Shown here: piece after piece, positions 40,910-49,975 of the stretch | How positions within the stretch are numbered: position 1 is the stretch's first letter | Layout of the letters: each line of letters starts with the position of its first letter | Source of the DNA: Streptomyces sp. NRRL B-3428 | GTDB lineage: Bacteria > Actinomycetota > Actinomycetes > Streptomycetales > Streptomycetaceae | Reading direction: 5' to 3' | DNA length: 64,000 bases | Assembly (NCBI GenBank): GCA_000721375.1 | Contig: JOGW01000029.1 | Coordinates: 1-64,000 of the forward strand | Made by a program: the position numbers and the translations under genes | The notes under the pieces: model-generated | Seen by the model: the letters and a program-made list of their open reading frames with translations, nothing else | Told to the model about the DNA's origin: nothing | Database searches by the model: none

Positions 40910-42607
40910 TCAGCTCGGGATCGTCTCGACGCGCTCGCCGTTCGCCAGGTACCCGGGCAGCTGCGGCAGCTCCGTGTCCACGGGGAACTCCTGCCCGTGG
41001 GCCAGACTCGCAAGGGCCAGCGGGCCGAGCGCCGCCTGGGCGCGCGGCGCCGGGGAGTCGCCCCAGTAGCGCACGTGCTCCTTGAGCGCGTCGGCAAGGA
41101 CCTGCGCGAACTTCTCGTGATCGCGGGCGATGAAGCGGTGGAAGAGCGCGACCGGCTGGTACTCGATGGCGTTCACGAACTCCACGGGCGCGCACCCCAC
41201 CTCCTCACCGTGCGAGGCGGAGATGGTCGCGCTCAGCTTCTCCACCACGTCGTCCATGGGGCAGTCGCGGGTGAAGTACGCCTGCAGCGTGTCGATCCAG
41301 TGCAGCAGATACGTGTCGGCGGTCGCGTCCTGCCGCAGCACGTCCAGCGGCACCTGGCTCAGCCGCTGGATCCGGGCCCGGTCACGGCAGATCACCGCGA
41401 GGTAGAAGGCGTCGAGCCAGGCGCGCGCGTCCGCCGGCGGGTTCGACGGGAAGGCGGGCAGCGGACGTTGGACGTCGTCGCCGATGGTGCAGGTCTGCGC
41501 CTCGGCTCCGGTGAACAGCGCGGAGCCGAGCTGCAGCGCGGTGGCCCAGGCGTCCCAGGTTTCGGCGCGGGCGACCTCGGGATCGGCCGCGCAGTGGGCG
41601 TGCGCGAGGTCCACGAGCCGGGTGAACGCCCCGGCGAGCGAGCCGGGGTTCCGAGACAGGTCGATGATCAACTCGTCCGCGGTACGGGCGAGTTCGGCCA
41701 CATCGGGGGCCTGCTCCGGCGCGGGGCCGCGCAGTCGCCCCGCGTCGCCGAGGTGCACCAGGGTCCGCAGCCGGGTGAGCAGCTCCGGCGGCGGCTGGAT
41801 CGAGAAGGTCTTGGTGTCGTCGTCGATGTGGGTGAGGGAGGTGACCCGGCCCTCGTGCCACCAGTACAGGCGCGGCGACAGCGAGCCCGGCCCGTCCTCG
41901 TACGCGCCGAGCCCGTACTTGGCCAGGTCGTTGATCGCCTCGGCCACCGAGCCGTCGGCCAGCGGGTGGTAGGCGATCAGATGCCGCGTCGGTACGACGA
42001 AGAGCGCCCCCGCCTTCGGCAAGGAGGTGCCGGTCGCCTCGTAATGCAACTGGTCCAGGTACAAAGCGCGGCCGGCCACGAACAGCGAGTCCCCGTAGAC
42101 GGACTGAAGCACCGCACGCCCGTCGAGCGCGATCTCCTCGTGCCGGAAGGGCACCCGCAGGACGTTGTCGTACGCGGCGTCCCACAACGCGTCCTCGTCC
42201 CCGACGCGTTCCACGTCCCGGTCGGTGAGGATCCGTACGGTGCTCGGCTGGTCGAGGGCGTACGCGAAGACGAGCCCTTCGGCGATCCGGCGCGTGTACC
42301 GCATCGCCTGCAGCATCTCGGCGGTGAAGGAGTCCTGAGCGAGGAGCCTGCTGTGCACACCGCGCAGGATCTCCTCGCGGCTCTCCCCGCCCGTCCCGGC
42401 CGACCGCAGCTGCGTGAAGTGCTGCTCGACCAGGTCCGGCCACTGCTCCTCGGGGGCGTGCCGGCAGCTCTGCGCGAGGTTGCGCAGGCCGTAACTCCCG
42501 TTGTTCCCCATATGAGGTGCCGCGAGTTCGAGCAGACGCGTGGCCTGCGCGGGGGTGAGCATGGACAGGTCGGCGTCGGGCACGCTGCGGCTCTCATCCT
42601 CGTTCAT
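40910..42607 (-). CDS. Imm49-like protein with unknown N-terminal domain
   Basis: A 565-residue soluble protein. The C-terminal half (about 335-560: DPEVARAETWDAWATALQLG, RAWLDAFYLAVICRDRARIQ) resembles the Imm49 immunity family of polymorphic toxin systems. The N-terminal half (LTPAQATRLLELAAPHMGNN, LPKAGALFVVPTRHLIAYHP) is conserved-looking but unrecognised. No toxin gene is adjacent, so a classical immunity role is doubtful. There is no strong ribosome site before the ATG at 42607; TAGGGT lies 9-14 nt upstream, so a leaderless transcript is possible. The Imm49 call is from residue pattern memory and needs a profile search. Confidence 0.55.
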   Translation of the reverse strand: MNEDESRSVPDADLSMLTPAQATRLLELAAPHMGNNGSYGLRNLAQSCRHAPEEQWPDLVEQHFTQLRSAGTGGESREEILRGVHSRLLAQDSFTAEMLQAMRYTRRIAEGLVFAYALDQPSTVRILTDRDVERVGDEDALWDAAYDNVLRVPFRHEEIALDGRAVLQSVYGDSLFVAGRALYLDQLHYEATGTSLPKAGALFVVPTRHLIAYHPLADGSVAEAINDLAKYGLGAYEDGPGSLSPRLYWWHEGRVTSLTHIDDDTKTFSIQPPPELLTRLRTLVHLGDAGRLRGPAPEQAPDVAELARTADELIIDLSRNPGSLAGAFTRLVDLAHAHCAADPEVARAETWDAWATALQLGSALFTGAEAQTCTIGDDVQRPLPAFPSNPPADARAWLDAFYLAVICRDRARIQRLSQVPLDVLRQDATADTYLLHWIDTLQAYFTRDCPMDDVVEKLSATISASHGEEVGCAPVEFVNAIEYQPVALFHRFIARDHEKFAQVLADALKEHVRYWGDSPAPRAQAALGPLALASLAHGQEFPVDTELPQLPGYLANGERVETIPS

Positions 42608-42715
42608 CCGTACGACCCTAAAGGGCGTCGCAGAAGCGAAGGCGGCCGGGGCCGCCCCGAGACCAGCCGGGTCCGCCCCGAGCGCGGAATGCGCACCGCG
42701 GGCCCCAACAGGCAG

Positions 42716-42749
42716 GAGAGGACCCGCCGTTGGGGCGGCGGGCCCTCTC
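42716..42749 (-). terminator. terminator after xdhC
   Basis: Fourteen-bp arms (42716-42729 and 42736-42749) with one internal mismatch, 6-nt loop, 25 bp beyond the xdhC stop on the minus strand. Confidence 0.7.
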
Positions 42750-42773
42750 GTGGTACTGCGGTCAGGGTGGCGT

Positions 42774-43925
42774 TCAGGCCACCGAGCCGATCCGCCCGGC
42801 CGGCTCCGCGGTGCCGTCGTGGTGGATCGGGGTGTGCGCGCCGGTCAGGGAGACACCGCTGCCGCCGCGGCGCTGGGCGACGATCTCCGCGGCGATCGAC
42901 AGGGCGGTCTCCTCGGGCGTACGCGCACCGAGGTCGAGGCCGATCGGCGAGCGGAGCCGGGCCAGTTCGAGCTCGTTGACGCCGACCTCGCGCAGCCGCT
43001 CGTTGCGCTCGAGGTGGGTGCGGCGGGAGCCCATGGCGCCTACGTAGGCGACGGGAAGCTTGAGTGCGAGCTTGAGGAGCGGTACGTCGAACTTGGCGTC
43101 GTGGGTCAGCACGGCGAGCACGGTGCGGCCGTCGACCTCCGTGCGCTCCAGGTACTTGTGCGGCCACTCGACGACGATGTCGTCCGCCTCGGGGAAGCGG
43201 GCCTTCGTCGCGAAGATAGGGCGCGCGTCGCAGACGGTGACGTGGTAGCCGAGGAACTTGCCGACCCGGACCAGGGCCGAGGCGAAGTCGATCGCACCGA
43301 AGACAATCATGCGCGGGGCCGGCACCGAGGACTCGACGAGCAGCGTGAGCGGCTGGCCGCAGTGGGAGCCGTCCTCGCCGATGGAGACGGTTCCGGTCTT
43401 GCCGCCGTCGAGCATCGCGGAGGCCGAGGCCGCCGCCGTGCGGTCCAGCTCGGGGTGGCCGCCGAGGCCGCCCTCGAACGACCCGTCAGGACGTACGAGC
43501 AGAGCCCGGCCCATGACTTCGGACGGACCGTCGGTGATCCGCGCCACCGCGGCCGCCTCCCCCGTGGCGGCCGCGGCCAGCGCAGCGGCGAACACTCCCC
43601 GTCCCGGAGCGTCCGCACGAACTGGGGTGACGAGGATGTCGATGATGCCGCCGCAGGTCAGACCGACCGCGAAGGCATCCTCGTCGCTGTAGCCGAAGCG
43701 TTCGAGCACGGTCTCGCCGTCCTCCAACGCCTGCATGCACAGGTCGTACACCGCCCCCTCCACACACCCGCCGGAGACCGAACCGATGGCCGTGCCCTCG
43801 CTGTCGACGGCGAGCGCGGCACCCGGTTGCCGGGGCCCGCTGCCGCTGACCGCCACCACGGTGGCGATCGCGAAGTCGCGTCCCTGCTCGACCCACCGGT
43901 TCAACTCTTCGGCGATGTCCAGCAT
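42774..43925 (-). CDS. xdhC: XdhC-family molybdenum cofactor chaperone
   Basis: A 383-residue XdhC/CoxI protein. Family members bind and sulfurate Moco and insert it into xanthine dehydrogenase. The N-terminal XdhC domain (about 1-110: VAVSGSGPRQPGAALAV, GSVSGGCVEGAVYDL, LTCGGIIDI) is followed by a Rossmann-like XdhC_C domain (VGKFLGYHVTVCDARPIFAT, LPVAYVGAMGSRRTH). The ATG at 43925 follows AAGGAGACCGAA. It lies 41 bp downstream of the purine permease and ends the xdh region, so it is likely co-transcribed with that permease. Confidence 0.9.
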   Translation of the reverse strand: MLDIAEELNRWVEQGRDFAIATVVAVSGSGPRQPGAALAVDSEGTAIGSVSGGCVEGAVYDLCMQALEDGETVLERFGYSDEDAFAVGLTCGGIIDILVTPVRADAPGRGVFAAALAAAATGEAAAVARITDGPSEVMGRALLVRPDGSFEGGLGGHPELDRTAAASASAMLDGGKTGTVSIGEDGSHCGQPLTLLVESSVPAPRMIVFGAIDFASALVRVGKFLGYHVTVCDARPIFATKARFPEADDIVVEWPHKYLERTEVDGRTVLAVLTHDAKFDVPLLKLALKLPVAYVGAMGSRRTHLERNERLREVGVNELELARLRSPIGLDLGARTPEETALSIAAEIVAQRRGGSGVSLTGAHTPIHHDGTAEPAGRIGSVA

Positions 43926-43966
43926 TTCGGTCTCCTTACGGGGTGTGGAGGGGGCGGTTTCGGGCG

Positions 43967-45451
43967 CTAGACGCCCAGCCACCCCTCGATGGCGTGGAGC
44001 GAGAAGAAGGCCACGAAGATCACGGCGAGGACCCACATGAGCCAGCCGATCTCGCGGACCTTGCCCTGCACGGCCTTGATGAGGACGTGCGCGATGATGC
44101 CCGCCGCGATACCCGCGGTGATCGAGTAGGTGAAGGGCATCAGGACGGTGGTGAGGAACACCGGGATGGACACCGACTGGTCGTTCCAGTCGATGTGCTT
44201 GGCGGTGGACATCATCATCGAGCCGATGACGACGAGGGCGGCAGCCGCGACCTGGGTGGGGATGGCCTGGGCGAGCGGCGTGAAGAACAGGCAGAGCGCG
44301 AAGCCGAGACCGGTGATGACGCTGGCGAAGCCGGTGCGCGCACCGTCGCCGACGCCCGCGGTGGACTCGACGAACACGGTCTGGCCGGAGGCTCCGGCCA
44401 CACCGCCGACGATGCCGCCGGCGCCGTCGATGGCCAGGGCCTTGTTGAGGCCCGGCATCTTGCCGTCCTTGTCGGCGAGTCCGGCCTGCTGGCCGATGCC
44501 GATGATGGTGCCGATGGCGTCGAAGAAGCCCGCCAGGACCAGGGTGAAGACGATGACGCCGACGGTGATGGCGCTGATGTCCCCGATACCGCTGAAGGAG
44601 ACCTCACCGAACAGGCCGAAGTCCGGAGCCTCGACGAGGTGACCGAAGTCGAGCGTCGGGGCGTTGATGCCCCAGTCGGCGACCTTCAGACCGGCGATCT
44701 TGTGGACGATCGCCGCGAAGACGGAGCCGCCGACGATGCCGATGAGGATCGCGCCCGGGACCTTGCGGACCAGGAGGGCGAAGATCAGCAGAACGGTGAC
44801 GGCGAAGCAGACGACCGGCCAGCCGACGAGCTTGTCGTCGAGACCGAGCTGGATGGGCTTGCCGTACATGGCACCGGGCTCGGACGGCATCGAGGTGACG
44901 AAGCCGGCCTGGACCAGACCGATGAGCGTGACGAAGAGGCCGATGCCCATGGTGATCGCGTGCTTGATCGCCAAGGGGATGGCATTCATGATCATTTCGC
45001 GCATACCGGTGATCACGAGCAGCACGATGATGCCGCCGTAGATCACACACATGGCCATCGCGTTGCCCCACGTCATCTGTGGGGCGACCTGGAAGGCCAT
45101 CACGGCCGAGACGCTGAGTCCCGCCGCGAGTGCCAGCGGGACGTTGCCGAGGAAGCCCATCGCGATGGTGGTGACCGCGGCGGCGAGCGCCGTGGCCGTG
45201 ATGAGCTGGCCCACGCTGAGCTGGGCGCCGGTGACGTCCTTGGCTCCGCTGAGGATGATCGGGTTCAGCAGGATGATGTACGCCATCGCCATGAAGGTGG
45301 TGATGCCGCCACGTACTTCCCGGCCGACGGTCGAACCGCGCTGGGTTATCCGGAAGTACCGGTCGAGCCATGAGCCACCGGATGGTGGCGTGGTGCTCTT
45401 GCCCGAGTCATCGGGTTCGGAGACCTTCGGCTCTGTGTACTGCTGGGTCAT
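43967..45451 (-). CDS. NCS2-family purine permease (guanine/hypoxanthine/xanthine type)
   Basis: A 494-residue transporter with 12-14 hydrophobic segments, of the AzgA-like branch of NCS2. Signature stretches are GGITTFMAMAYIILLNP near the N-terminus and SGQTVFVESTAGVGDGARTG in the substrate-binding repeat, followed by FFTPLAQAIPTQVAAAALV. It should import a purine by proton symport to feed the xanthine dehydrogenase encoded upstream. Start ATG at 45451 with GGGAG upstream; a TTG 15 bp earlier is less likely. A phased repeat array lies 100-155 bp upstream of this start. Confidence 0.9.
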   Translation of the reverse strand: MTQQYTEPKVSEPDDSGKSTTPPSGGSWLDRYFRITQRGSTVGREVRGGITTFMAMAYIILLNPIILSGAKDVTGAQLSVGQLITATALAAAVTTIAMGFLGNVPLALAAGLSVSAVMAFQVAPQMTWGNAMAMCVIYGGIIVLLVITGMREMIMNAIPLAIKHAITMGIGLFVTLIGLVQAGFVTSMPSEPGAMYGKPIQLGLDDKLVGWPVVCFAVTVLLIFALLVRKVPGAILIGIVGGSVFAAIVHKIAGLKVADWGINAPTLDFGHLVEAPDFGLFGEVSFSGIGDISAITVGVIVFTLVLAGFFDAIGTIIGIGQQAGLADKDGKMPGLNKALAIDGAGGIVGGVAGASGQTVFVESTAGVGDGARTGFASVITGLGFALCLFFTPLAQAIPTQVAAAALVVIGSMMMSTAKHIDWNDQSVSIPVFLTTVLMPFTYSITAGIAAGIIAHVLIKAVQGKVREIGWLMWVLAVIFVAFFSLHAIEGWLGV

Positions 45452-45553
45452 GGTGCCTACTCCCAAGGTTCATAGGGGCACCCGCATGAGATCTGCGAGA
45501 TTTGGGATTGCTCTGGGCTGCACGACCCGGGGAACGGCCCGAGACGAACGAGG

Positions 45554-45605
45554 GGAGTTCTCTGGAGTTCTCTTCGGAGCTCCTGCGGAGTTCCTTCTGA
45601 GCTCC
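45554..45605. repeat. helically phased GGAGYTC array upstream of the purine permease gene
   Basis: Five copies of GGAG(T/C)TC-type heptamers start at 45554, 45564, 45576, 45587 and 45598 (the last is TGAGCTC). Steps of 10, 12, 11 and 11 bp place them on one DNA face. The first two are a perfect 10-bp tandem repeat (GGAGTTCTCT), and GAGCTCCTGCGG recurs at 45577-45588 and 45599-45610. This lies in the 358-bp gap 45452-45809, which otherwise holds only the xdh terminator and no gene I can support. Confidence 0.75.
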
Positions 45606-45768
45606 TGCGGCTTCCGCGAGCGGTGCGGTTGCCAGTGCTACGGGCTGGGAGCGGGTACTGCTGCCGGAGGACTTGACCTATGACCTCTCGGCAACTCCAT
45701 GGCCTGGAGCGGGGGTTGGGGAGGGGCAACCTGTTGTACGAGTCGCCTTCGCCCCGGTGGGAGGAGGG

Positions 45769-45788
45769 CCGGCGGCCGAAGCCGCCGG
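45769..45788 (-). terminator. terminator of the xanthine dehydrogenase operon
   Basis: CCGGCGGC (45769-45776), stable CGAA tetraloop, GCCGCCGG (45781-45788), extended outside by GGG/CCC with a one-base bulge; 21 bp beyond the stop of the large subunit gene. Confidence 0.7.
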
Positions 45789-45809
45789 TCCCCCTTCACC
45801 CGTGGTGCG

Positions 45810-48191
45810 TCACGTACCGGTGATGTGCTCCGGACGCACCGGCGTCTTGGTGAGTTCCAGACCCGTCGCCGCCCGGATCGCCGCGAGGACGGCCGGGGTC
45901 GAGGACAGGGTCGGGGCCTCGCCGATCCCGCGGACGCCGTACGGCGCCTTCGGGTCGGCCATCTCGATGTAGTCGACCGGGATGGTCGGGGTGTCGAGGA
46001 TGGTCGGGAGGAGGTAGTCCGTGAAGGAGGCGTTGCGCACCTTCGCGGTCTTGGGGTCGACGATGATCTCTTCCATCACCGCGACGCCCAGGCCCTGGGT
46101 GGTACCACCCTGGATCTGGCCGACCACGGAGAGCGGGTTGAGCGCCTTGCCGACGTCCTGGGCGCAGGCCAGCTCGATGACCTTGACCAGGCCGAGCTCG
46201 GTGTCCACCTCGACGACCGCGCGGTGCGCCGCGAAGGCGTACTGCACGTGGCCGCGGCCCTGGCCGGTCACCCGGTCGAAGGCCTCGGTGGGCTGGTGGC
46301 GCCACTCTTCCTCGATGGAGACGACCTCGTCCTCGAGGACGTCCACGAGGGACGCGAGGACCTCGCCCGAGTTGGTGACGACCTTGCCGCCCTCGAAGAC
46401 CAGCTCTTCGGTCGCCCACGCGGGGTGGTACGAACCGAACTTGCGCCGGCCGATCGCCAGGACCTGCTCGCGGACGAGCTCGCAGGAGTTCTTGATGGCG
46501 CCGCCGGTCATGTAGGTCTGGCGGCCCGCGGAGGTCGAACCGGCCGAGCCCACCTGCGTGTCCGCGGGGTGGATGGTGACCTGCTGGACACCGAGCTCGG
46601 TACGGGCGATCTGCGCGTGGATGGTCACGCCACCCTGGCCGACCTCGGCCATCGCGGTGTGCACGGTCACGACCGGCTCACCGTTGATGACCTCCATGAT
46701 GATCTTGGCGGTCGAGTAGTCGTCGAAGCCCTCGGAGAAGCCGACGTTCTTGATGCCGACCGCGTAGCCGACACCGCGTACGACGCCTTCACCGTGCGTG
46801 GTGTTGGAGAGGCCACCGGGCAGCGCGCGGACATCGGCGCCCTCGCTGGACTCCCACTGACGCTCGGGCGGCAGCGGACGGGACTTGACCCGACGGAGCA
46901 GCTCGGCGACCGGGGCGGGCGACTCGACCGGCTGGCCGGTCGGCATGATCGTGCCCTCGGACATGGCGTTCAGCTGACGGAACTCCACCGGGTCCATGCC
47001 CAGCTTCGCGGCCAGCTTGTCCATCTGGGCCTCGTAGGCGAAGCACGCCTGGACCGCGCCGAAGCCGCGCATGGCGCCGCAGGGCGGGTTGTTGGTGTAG
47101 AGGCCGATCGCCAGGATGTCGACGTTGTCGATGACGTACGGGCCGACCGAGAGGGACGAGGCGTTGCCGACGACCGATGCCGTGGACGACGCGTAGGCGC
47201 CGCCGTCGAGCACGATCTTGCACTTCATGTGCGTGAGCTTGCCGTCCTTGGTGGCGCCGTGCTCGTAGTAGAGCTTCGCCGGGTGGCGGTGCACATGGCC
47301 GAAGAAGGACTCGGTCCGGTTGTAGACCATCTTGACCGGCTTGCCGGTGCGCAGCGCCAGGACCGAGGCCTGGATCTGCATCGAGATGTCCTCGCGGCCG
47401 CCGAAGGCACCGCCGACGCCGGACATCGTCATCCGCACCTTCTCCTCGGGCAGGCCGAGGCAGGGAGCGATCTGCTTGAGGTCCGAGTGCAGCCACTGGG
47501 TGGCCACGTACAGGTCGATGCCGCCGTCCTCGGCGGGCACGGCGAGGCCGGACTCCGGGCCGAGGAAGGCCTGGTCCTGCATGCCGAAGGTGTACTCGCC
47601 CTTGACGATGAAGTCGGCCTTCTTGGCCGCCTCGTCGGCGTCGCCGCGCACGATCGGCTGGTGGTGCACGATGTTCGGGTGCGGCACGAACGGCGAGTGG
47701 TGGTCGTCGCGGTTCTCGTGCACGAGGATCGCGTCGGGCGCGGTCGCCGAGGCCTCATCGGTGATGAGGGGCAGCTCGCGGTACTCGATCACGATCTTCG
47801 CGGCGGCGCGGCGGGCGGTCTCCGGGTGGTCGGCGGCCACGAGGGCGACCGGCTCACCGTGGTGACGGACCTTGCCGTACGCCAGGATCGGGGTGTCCTG
47901 GAACTCCATGCCGTAGTTCTTCGCGGCCGGCATGTCGTCCGCGGTCAGGACCGCGTAGACGCCGTCCATCGCGAGGGCCTCGGAGGTGTCGATGGACACG
48001 ATCTCGGCGTGCGCGACGGTGGAGCGCAGGGTCTGGCCCCACAGCATGTCCTCGTGCCACATGTCCGAGGAGTAGGCGAACTCACCGGTCACCTTGAGGG
48101 TGCCGTCGGGGCGCAGCGTGGACTCGCCGATACCGCCCTGGTTGTACTTCTGGGTGACGTTCGTGGGCGCACCCGTGGTGGTCTTGGCCAT
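45810..48191 (-). CDS. xanthine dehydrogenase, molybdopterin-binding large subunit
   Basis: A 793-residue catalytic subunit of a three-protein xanthine dehydrogenase, oxidising hypoxanthine and xanthine to urate. It starts with the a/b-hammerhead domain (LRPDGTLKVTGEFAYSSDMW). Moco contacts include the Gln loop MSGVGGAFGGREDIS, the Arg loop NNPPCGAMRGFGAVQ, MAEVGQGGVTIHAQIA, and the catalytic Glu in APYGVRGIGEAPTL near the C-terminus. ATG at 48191 lies 2 bp after the stop of the [2Fe-2S] gene. The open frame beyond it is shadow. Substrate assignment rests on XdhC, a purine permease and PucR nearby; other hydroxylases of the family share these motifs. Confidence 0.9.
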   Translation of the reverse strand: MAKTTTGAPTNVTQKYNQGGIGESTLRPDGTLKVTGEFAYSSDMWHEDMLWGQTLRSTVAHAEIVSIDTSEALAMDGVYAVLTADDMPAAKNYGMEFQDTPILAYGKVRHHGEPVALVAADHPETARRAAAKIVIEYRELPLITDEASATAPDAILVHENRDDHHSPFVPHPNIVHHQPIVRGDADEAAKKADFIVKGEYTFGMQDQAFLGPESGLAVPAEDGGIDLYVATQWLHSDLKQIAPCLGLPEEKVRMTMSGVGGAFGGREDISMQIQASVLALRTGKPVKMVYNRTESFFGHVHRHPAKLYYEHGATKDGKLTHMKCKIVLDGGAYASSTASVVGNASSLSVGPYVIDNVDILAIGLYTNNPPCGAMRGFGAVQACFAYEAQMDKLAAKLGMDPVEFRQLNAMSEGTIMPTGQPVESPAPVAELLRRVKSRPLPPERQWESSEGADVRALPGGLSNTTHGEGVVRGVGYAVGIKNVGFSEGFDDYSTAKIIMEVINGEPVVTVHTAMAEVGQGGVTIHAQIARTELGVQQVTIHPADTQVGSAGSTSAGRQTYMTGGAIKNSCELVREQVLAIGRRKFGSYHPAWATEELVFEGGKVVTNSGEVLASLVDVLEDEVVSIEEEWRHQPTEAFDRVTGQGRGHVQYAFAAHRAVVEVDTELGLVKVIELACAQDVGKALNPLSVVGQIQGGTTQGLGVAVMEEIIVDPKTAKVRNASFTDYLLPTILDTPTIPVDYIEMADPKAPYGVRGIGEAPTLSSTPAVLAAIRAATGLELTKTPVRPEHITGT

Positions 48192-48193
48192 GA

Positions 48194-48787
48194 TCAGACC
48201 GCCTCTTCCTGACGAGCGGCCGCCAGGCGGACCGCGTCGAGGATCTTCTCGTAACCGGTGCAGCGGCACAGGTTGCCGGAGAGGGCCTCGCGGATGTCGG
48301 CGTCCGACGGCGAGGCGTTGCGCTCGAGGAGCTCGTCCGCCGCGACCAGGAGACCGGGGGTGCAGAAACCGCACTGCACGGCGCCGGCGTCGATGAACGC
48401 CTTCTGGATCGGGGAGAGCTCGGTGCCCTCACCGGTCTGGCCGTCGGTGCCCTTGGCCTGCCACTGACGGGCCTGCTGCAGATCGGTGCCACCGCAGACG
48501 GAGCCGCACGCGCCGCCCGGGTGGGAGTCGTCGCGGTGCTTGGCGTAGTCGGCCAGGCCCTCGACGGTGACGATCTCCTGGCCCTCGGCCTGACCGGCCG
48601 CGACCAGACAGGAACAGACCGGCACGCCGTTCATACGGACGGTGCAGGAACCGCACTCGCCCTGCTCACAGGCGTTCTTCGAACCCGGAAGACCCATGCG
48701 CTCGCGCAGGACGTAAAGGAGGCTCTCGCCCTCCCAGACGTCGTCGGCTTCCTGCTTACGGCCGTTGACCGTGAAATTGACGCGCAT
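48194..48787 (-). CDS. xanthine dehydrogenase, [2Fe-2S] subunit
   Basis: A 197-residue small subunit carrying two [2Fe-2S] clusters that pass electrons from Moco to FAD. Cluster one (plant ferredoxin-like): C40, C45, C48, C60. Cluster two: C139, C142, C174, C176 (QCGFCTPG, NLCRCTGY). Family members are usually 150-170 residues; here an extra hydrophilic segment (about 80-123) separates the two domains and holds two additional cysteines (C94, C98, GGACGSVCGG). The gene lies 2 bp from its neighbours on both sides in the FAD-[2Fe-2S]-Mo operon. Confidence 0.93.
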   Translation of the reverse strand: MRVNFTVNGRKQEADDVWEGESLLYVLRERMGLPGSKNACEQGECGSCTVRMNGVPVCSCLVAAGQAEGQEIVTVEGLADYAKHRDDSHPGGACGSVCGGTDLQQARQWQAKGTDGQTGEGTELSPIQKAFIDAGAVQCGFCTPGLLVAADELLERNASPSDADIREALSGNLCRCTGYEKILDAVRLAAARQEEAV

Positions 48788-48789
48788 GG

Positions 48790-49683
48790 TTACGCCGCCC
48801 CTTCAAGCTTGCGGCCCTCGCCGCGGTACGTCTCCCAGGTCCACATCAGGTTGCGGCGGGCCATCACACCGACCGCGTGGCGGCGGTAGTTCGCCGTGCC
48901 GCGGACGTCGTCGATCGGGTTGCACGCACCCGACGCGAGCGTCGCGAACTCCTTGGCGATGGACGGGGTGATGATCTTGCCGCTCTCCCAGAAGCCGCCC
49001 TCTTCGAGAGCCGCGTTCAGGAACTCCTCGGCCGCCTTCGCCCGGACCGGGGTCGGGGCGGCGGAGCCGATGCCGGTGCGCACGATGCGCTTGTCCGGGT
49101 GCAGGGCCAGGCCGAAGGCGCAGACCGCGATGACCATCGCGTTACGCGTACCGACCTTGGAGAACTCCTGCGGCCCGGTGGCCTTCGGGATGTGCACCGA
49201 GCGGATCAGCTCGTCGGCCTCGAGGGCATTGCGCTTGACGCCCTTGTAGAACTCGTCGATCGGGATGAGACGCACGCCGCGCGCCTGCGACTCGACCTCG
49301 ACGTGGGCGCCGGAGGCGAGGAGGGCGGGGTGCGCGTCACCGGCCGGCGAGGCGCAGCCGAGGTTGCCGCCGACGCCGCCGCGGTTGCGGATCTGCGGGG
49401 AGGCGACCGTGTGCGAGGCGCGGGCGAGGCCCGGCAGCTCGGTCTTCAGGTTCTCGATGATCTGGGTGTACGGAACCGAGGCGCCGAGGACGACCTTCTC
49501 CTCGCCGACCTCCCACTGGCTCAGCTCCGCGATGCGGTTGAGGTCCAGGAGGTACTCGGGGCGCCGGTGGTCGAAGTTGATCTCGACCATGACATCGGTG
49601 CCACCCGCAATCGGCACAGCTGTGGGGTGCTCAGCCTTCGCGGCGAGCGCCTCCTCCCAGCTGGCGGGGCGAAGGAAGTCCAT
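48790..49683 (-). CDS. xanthine dehydrogenase, FAD-binding subunit
   Basis: A 297-residue CoxM-type FAD subunit that receives electrons from the [2Fe-2S] clusters and reduces NAD+. Seen: MDFLRPASWEEALAAKAEHP, the FAD-pyrophosphate loop PIAGGTDVMVEI, and RNRGGVGGNLGCASPAGDAHP, the second FAD loop. A C-terminal CO-dehydrogenase flavoprotein domain ends the protein. It is the first gene of the xdh operon, divergent from pucR, with 292 bp between starts. Confidence 0.92.
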   Translation of the reverse strand: MDFLRPASWEEALAAKAEHPTAVPIAGGTDVMVEINFDHRRPEYLLDLNRIAELSQWEVGEEKVVLGASVPYTQIIENLKTELPGLARASHTVASPQIRNRGGVGGNLGCASPAGDAHPALLASGAHVEVESQARGVRLIPIDEFYKGVKRNALEADELIRSVHIPKATGPQEFSKVGTRNAMVIAVCAFGLALHPDKRIVRTGIGSAAPTPVRAKAAEEFLNAALEEGGFWESGKIITPSIAKEFATLASGACNPIDDVRGTANYRRHAVGVMARRNLMWTWETYRGEGRKLEGAA

Positions 49684-49801
49684 GTACGGCTCTCTTCTTA
49701 CGTCTCGGGTCGTTCAGTGAGGGTCTTTATCGAGCCAGGGGACCGAAGTCCTACCCCGACTCGTTCACGTGCTGTTAACGCGGAATAGCGCAAGTACACC
49801 G

Positions 49802-49819
49802 CCGGGACCTTGGTCCCGG
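49802..49819. promoter_or_regulatory. inverted repeat between the xdh operon and pucR
   Basis: CCGGGACC-TT-GGTCCCGG, 8-bp perfect arms, lies 119-136 bp before the xdh start and 157 bp before pucR. It is the most symmetric element in this divergent region and a candidate regulator site; a rare AT-rich TATAAAA (49879-49885) nearby may be part of the rightward promoter. Confidence 0.4.
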
Positions 49820-49975
49820 TCAGTCACCGAAACCATGAAGGAGTTGGCTGGTCGCCGTGGTCATCTTGTAGATTCGTATAAAAGCCTGGTCCCACCAACC
49901 CCATCGGTTTCCTTCGGAACCCGCTTCACTCGGACCAGCGACAAGATTCAAGACAGATCAGCGGAGAGGTACGAC

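Noticed and set aside
45051..45683. Plus-strand frame spanning the phased array
   Set aside because: Begins antisense inside the permease; no ribosome site or recognisable domain, and the repeats do not follow a three-base period.
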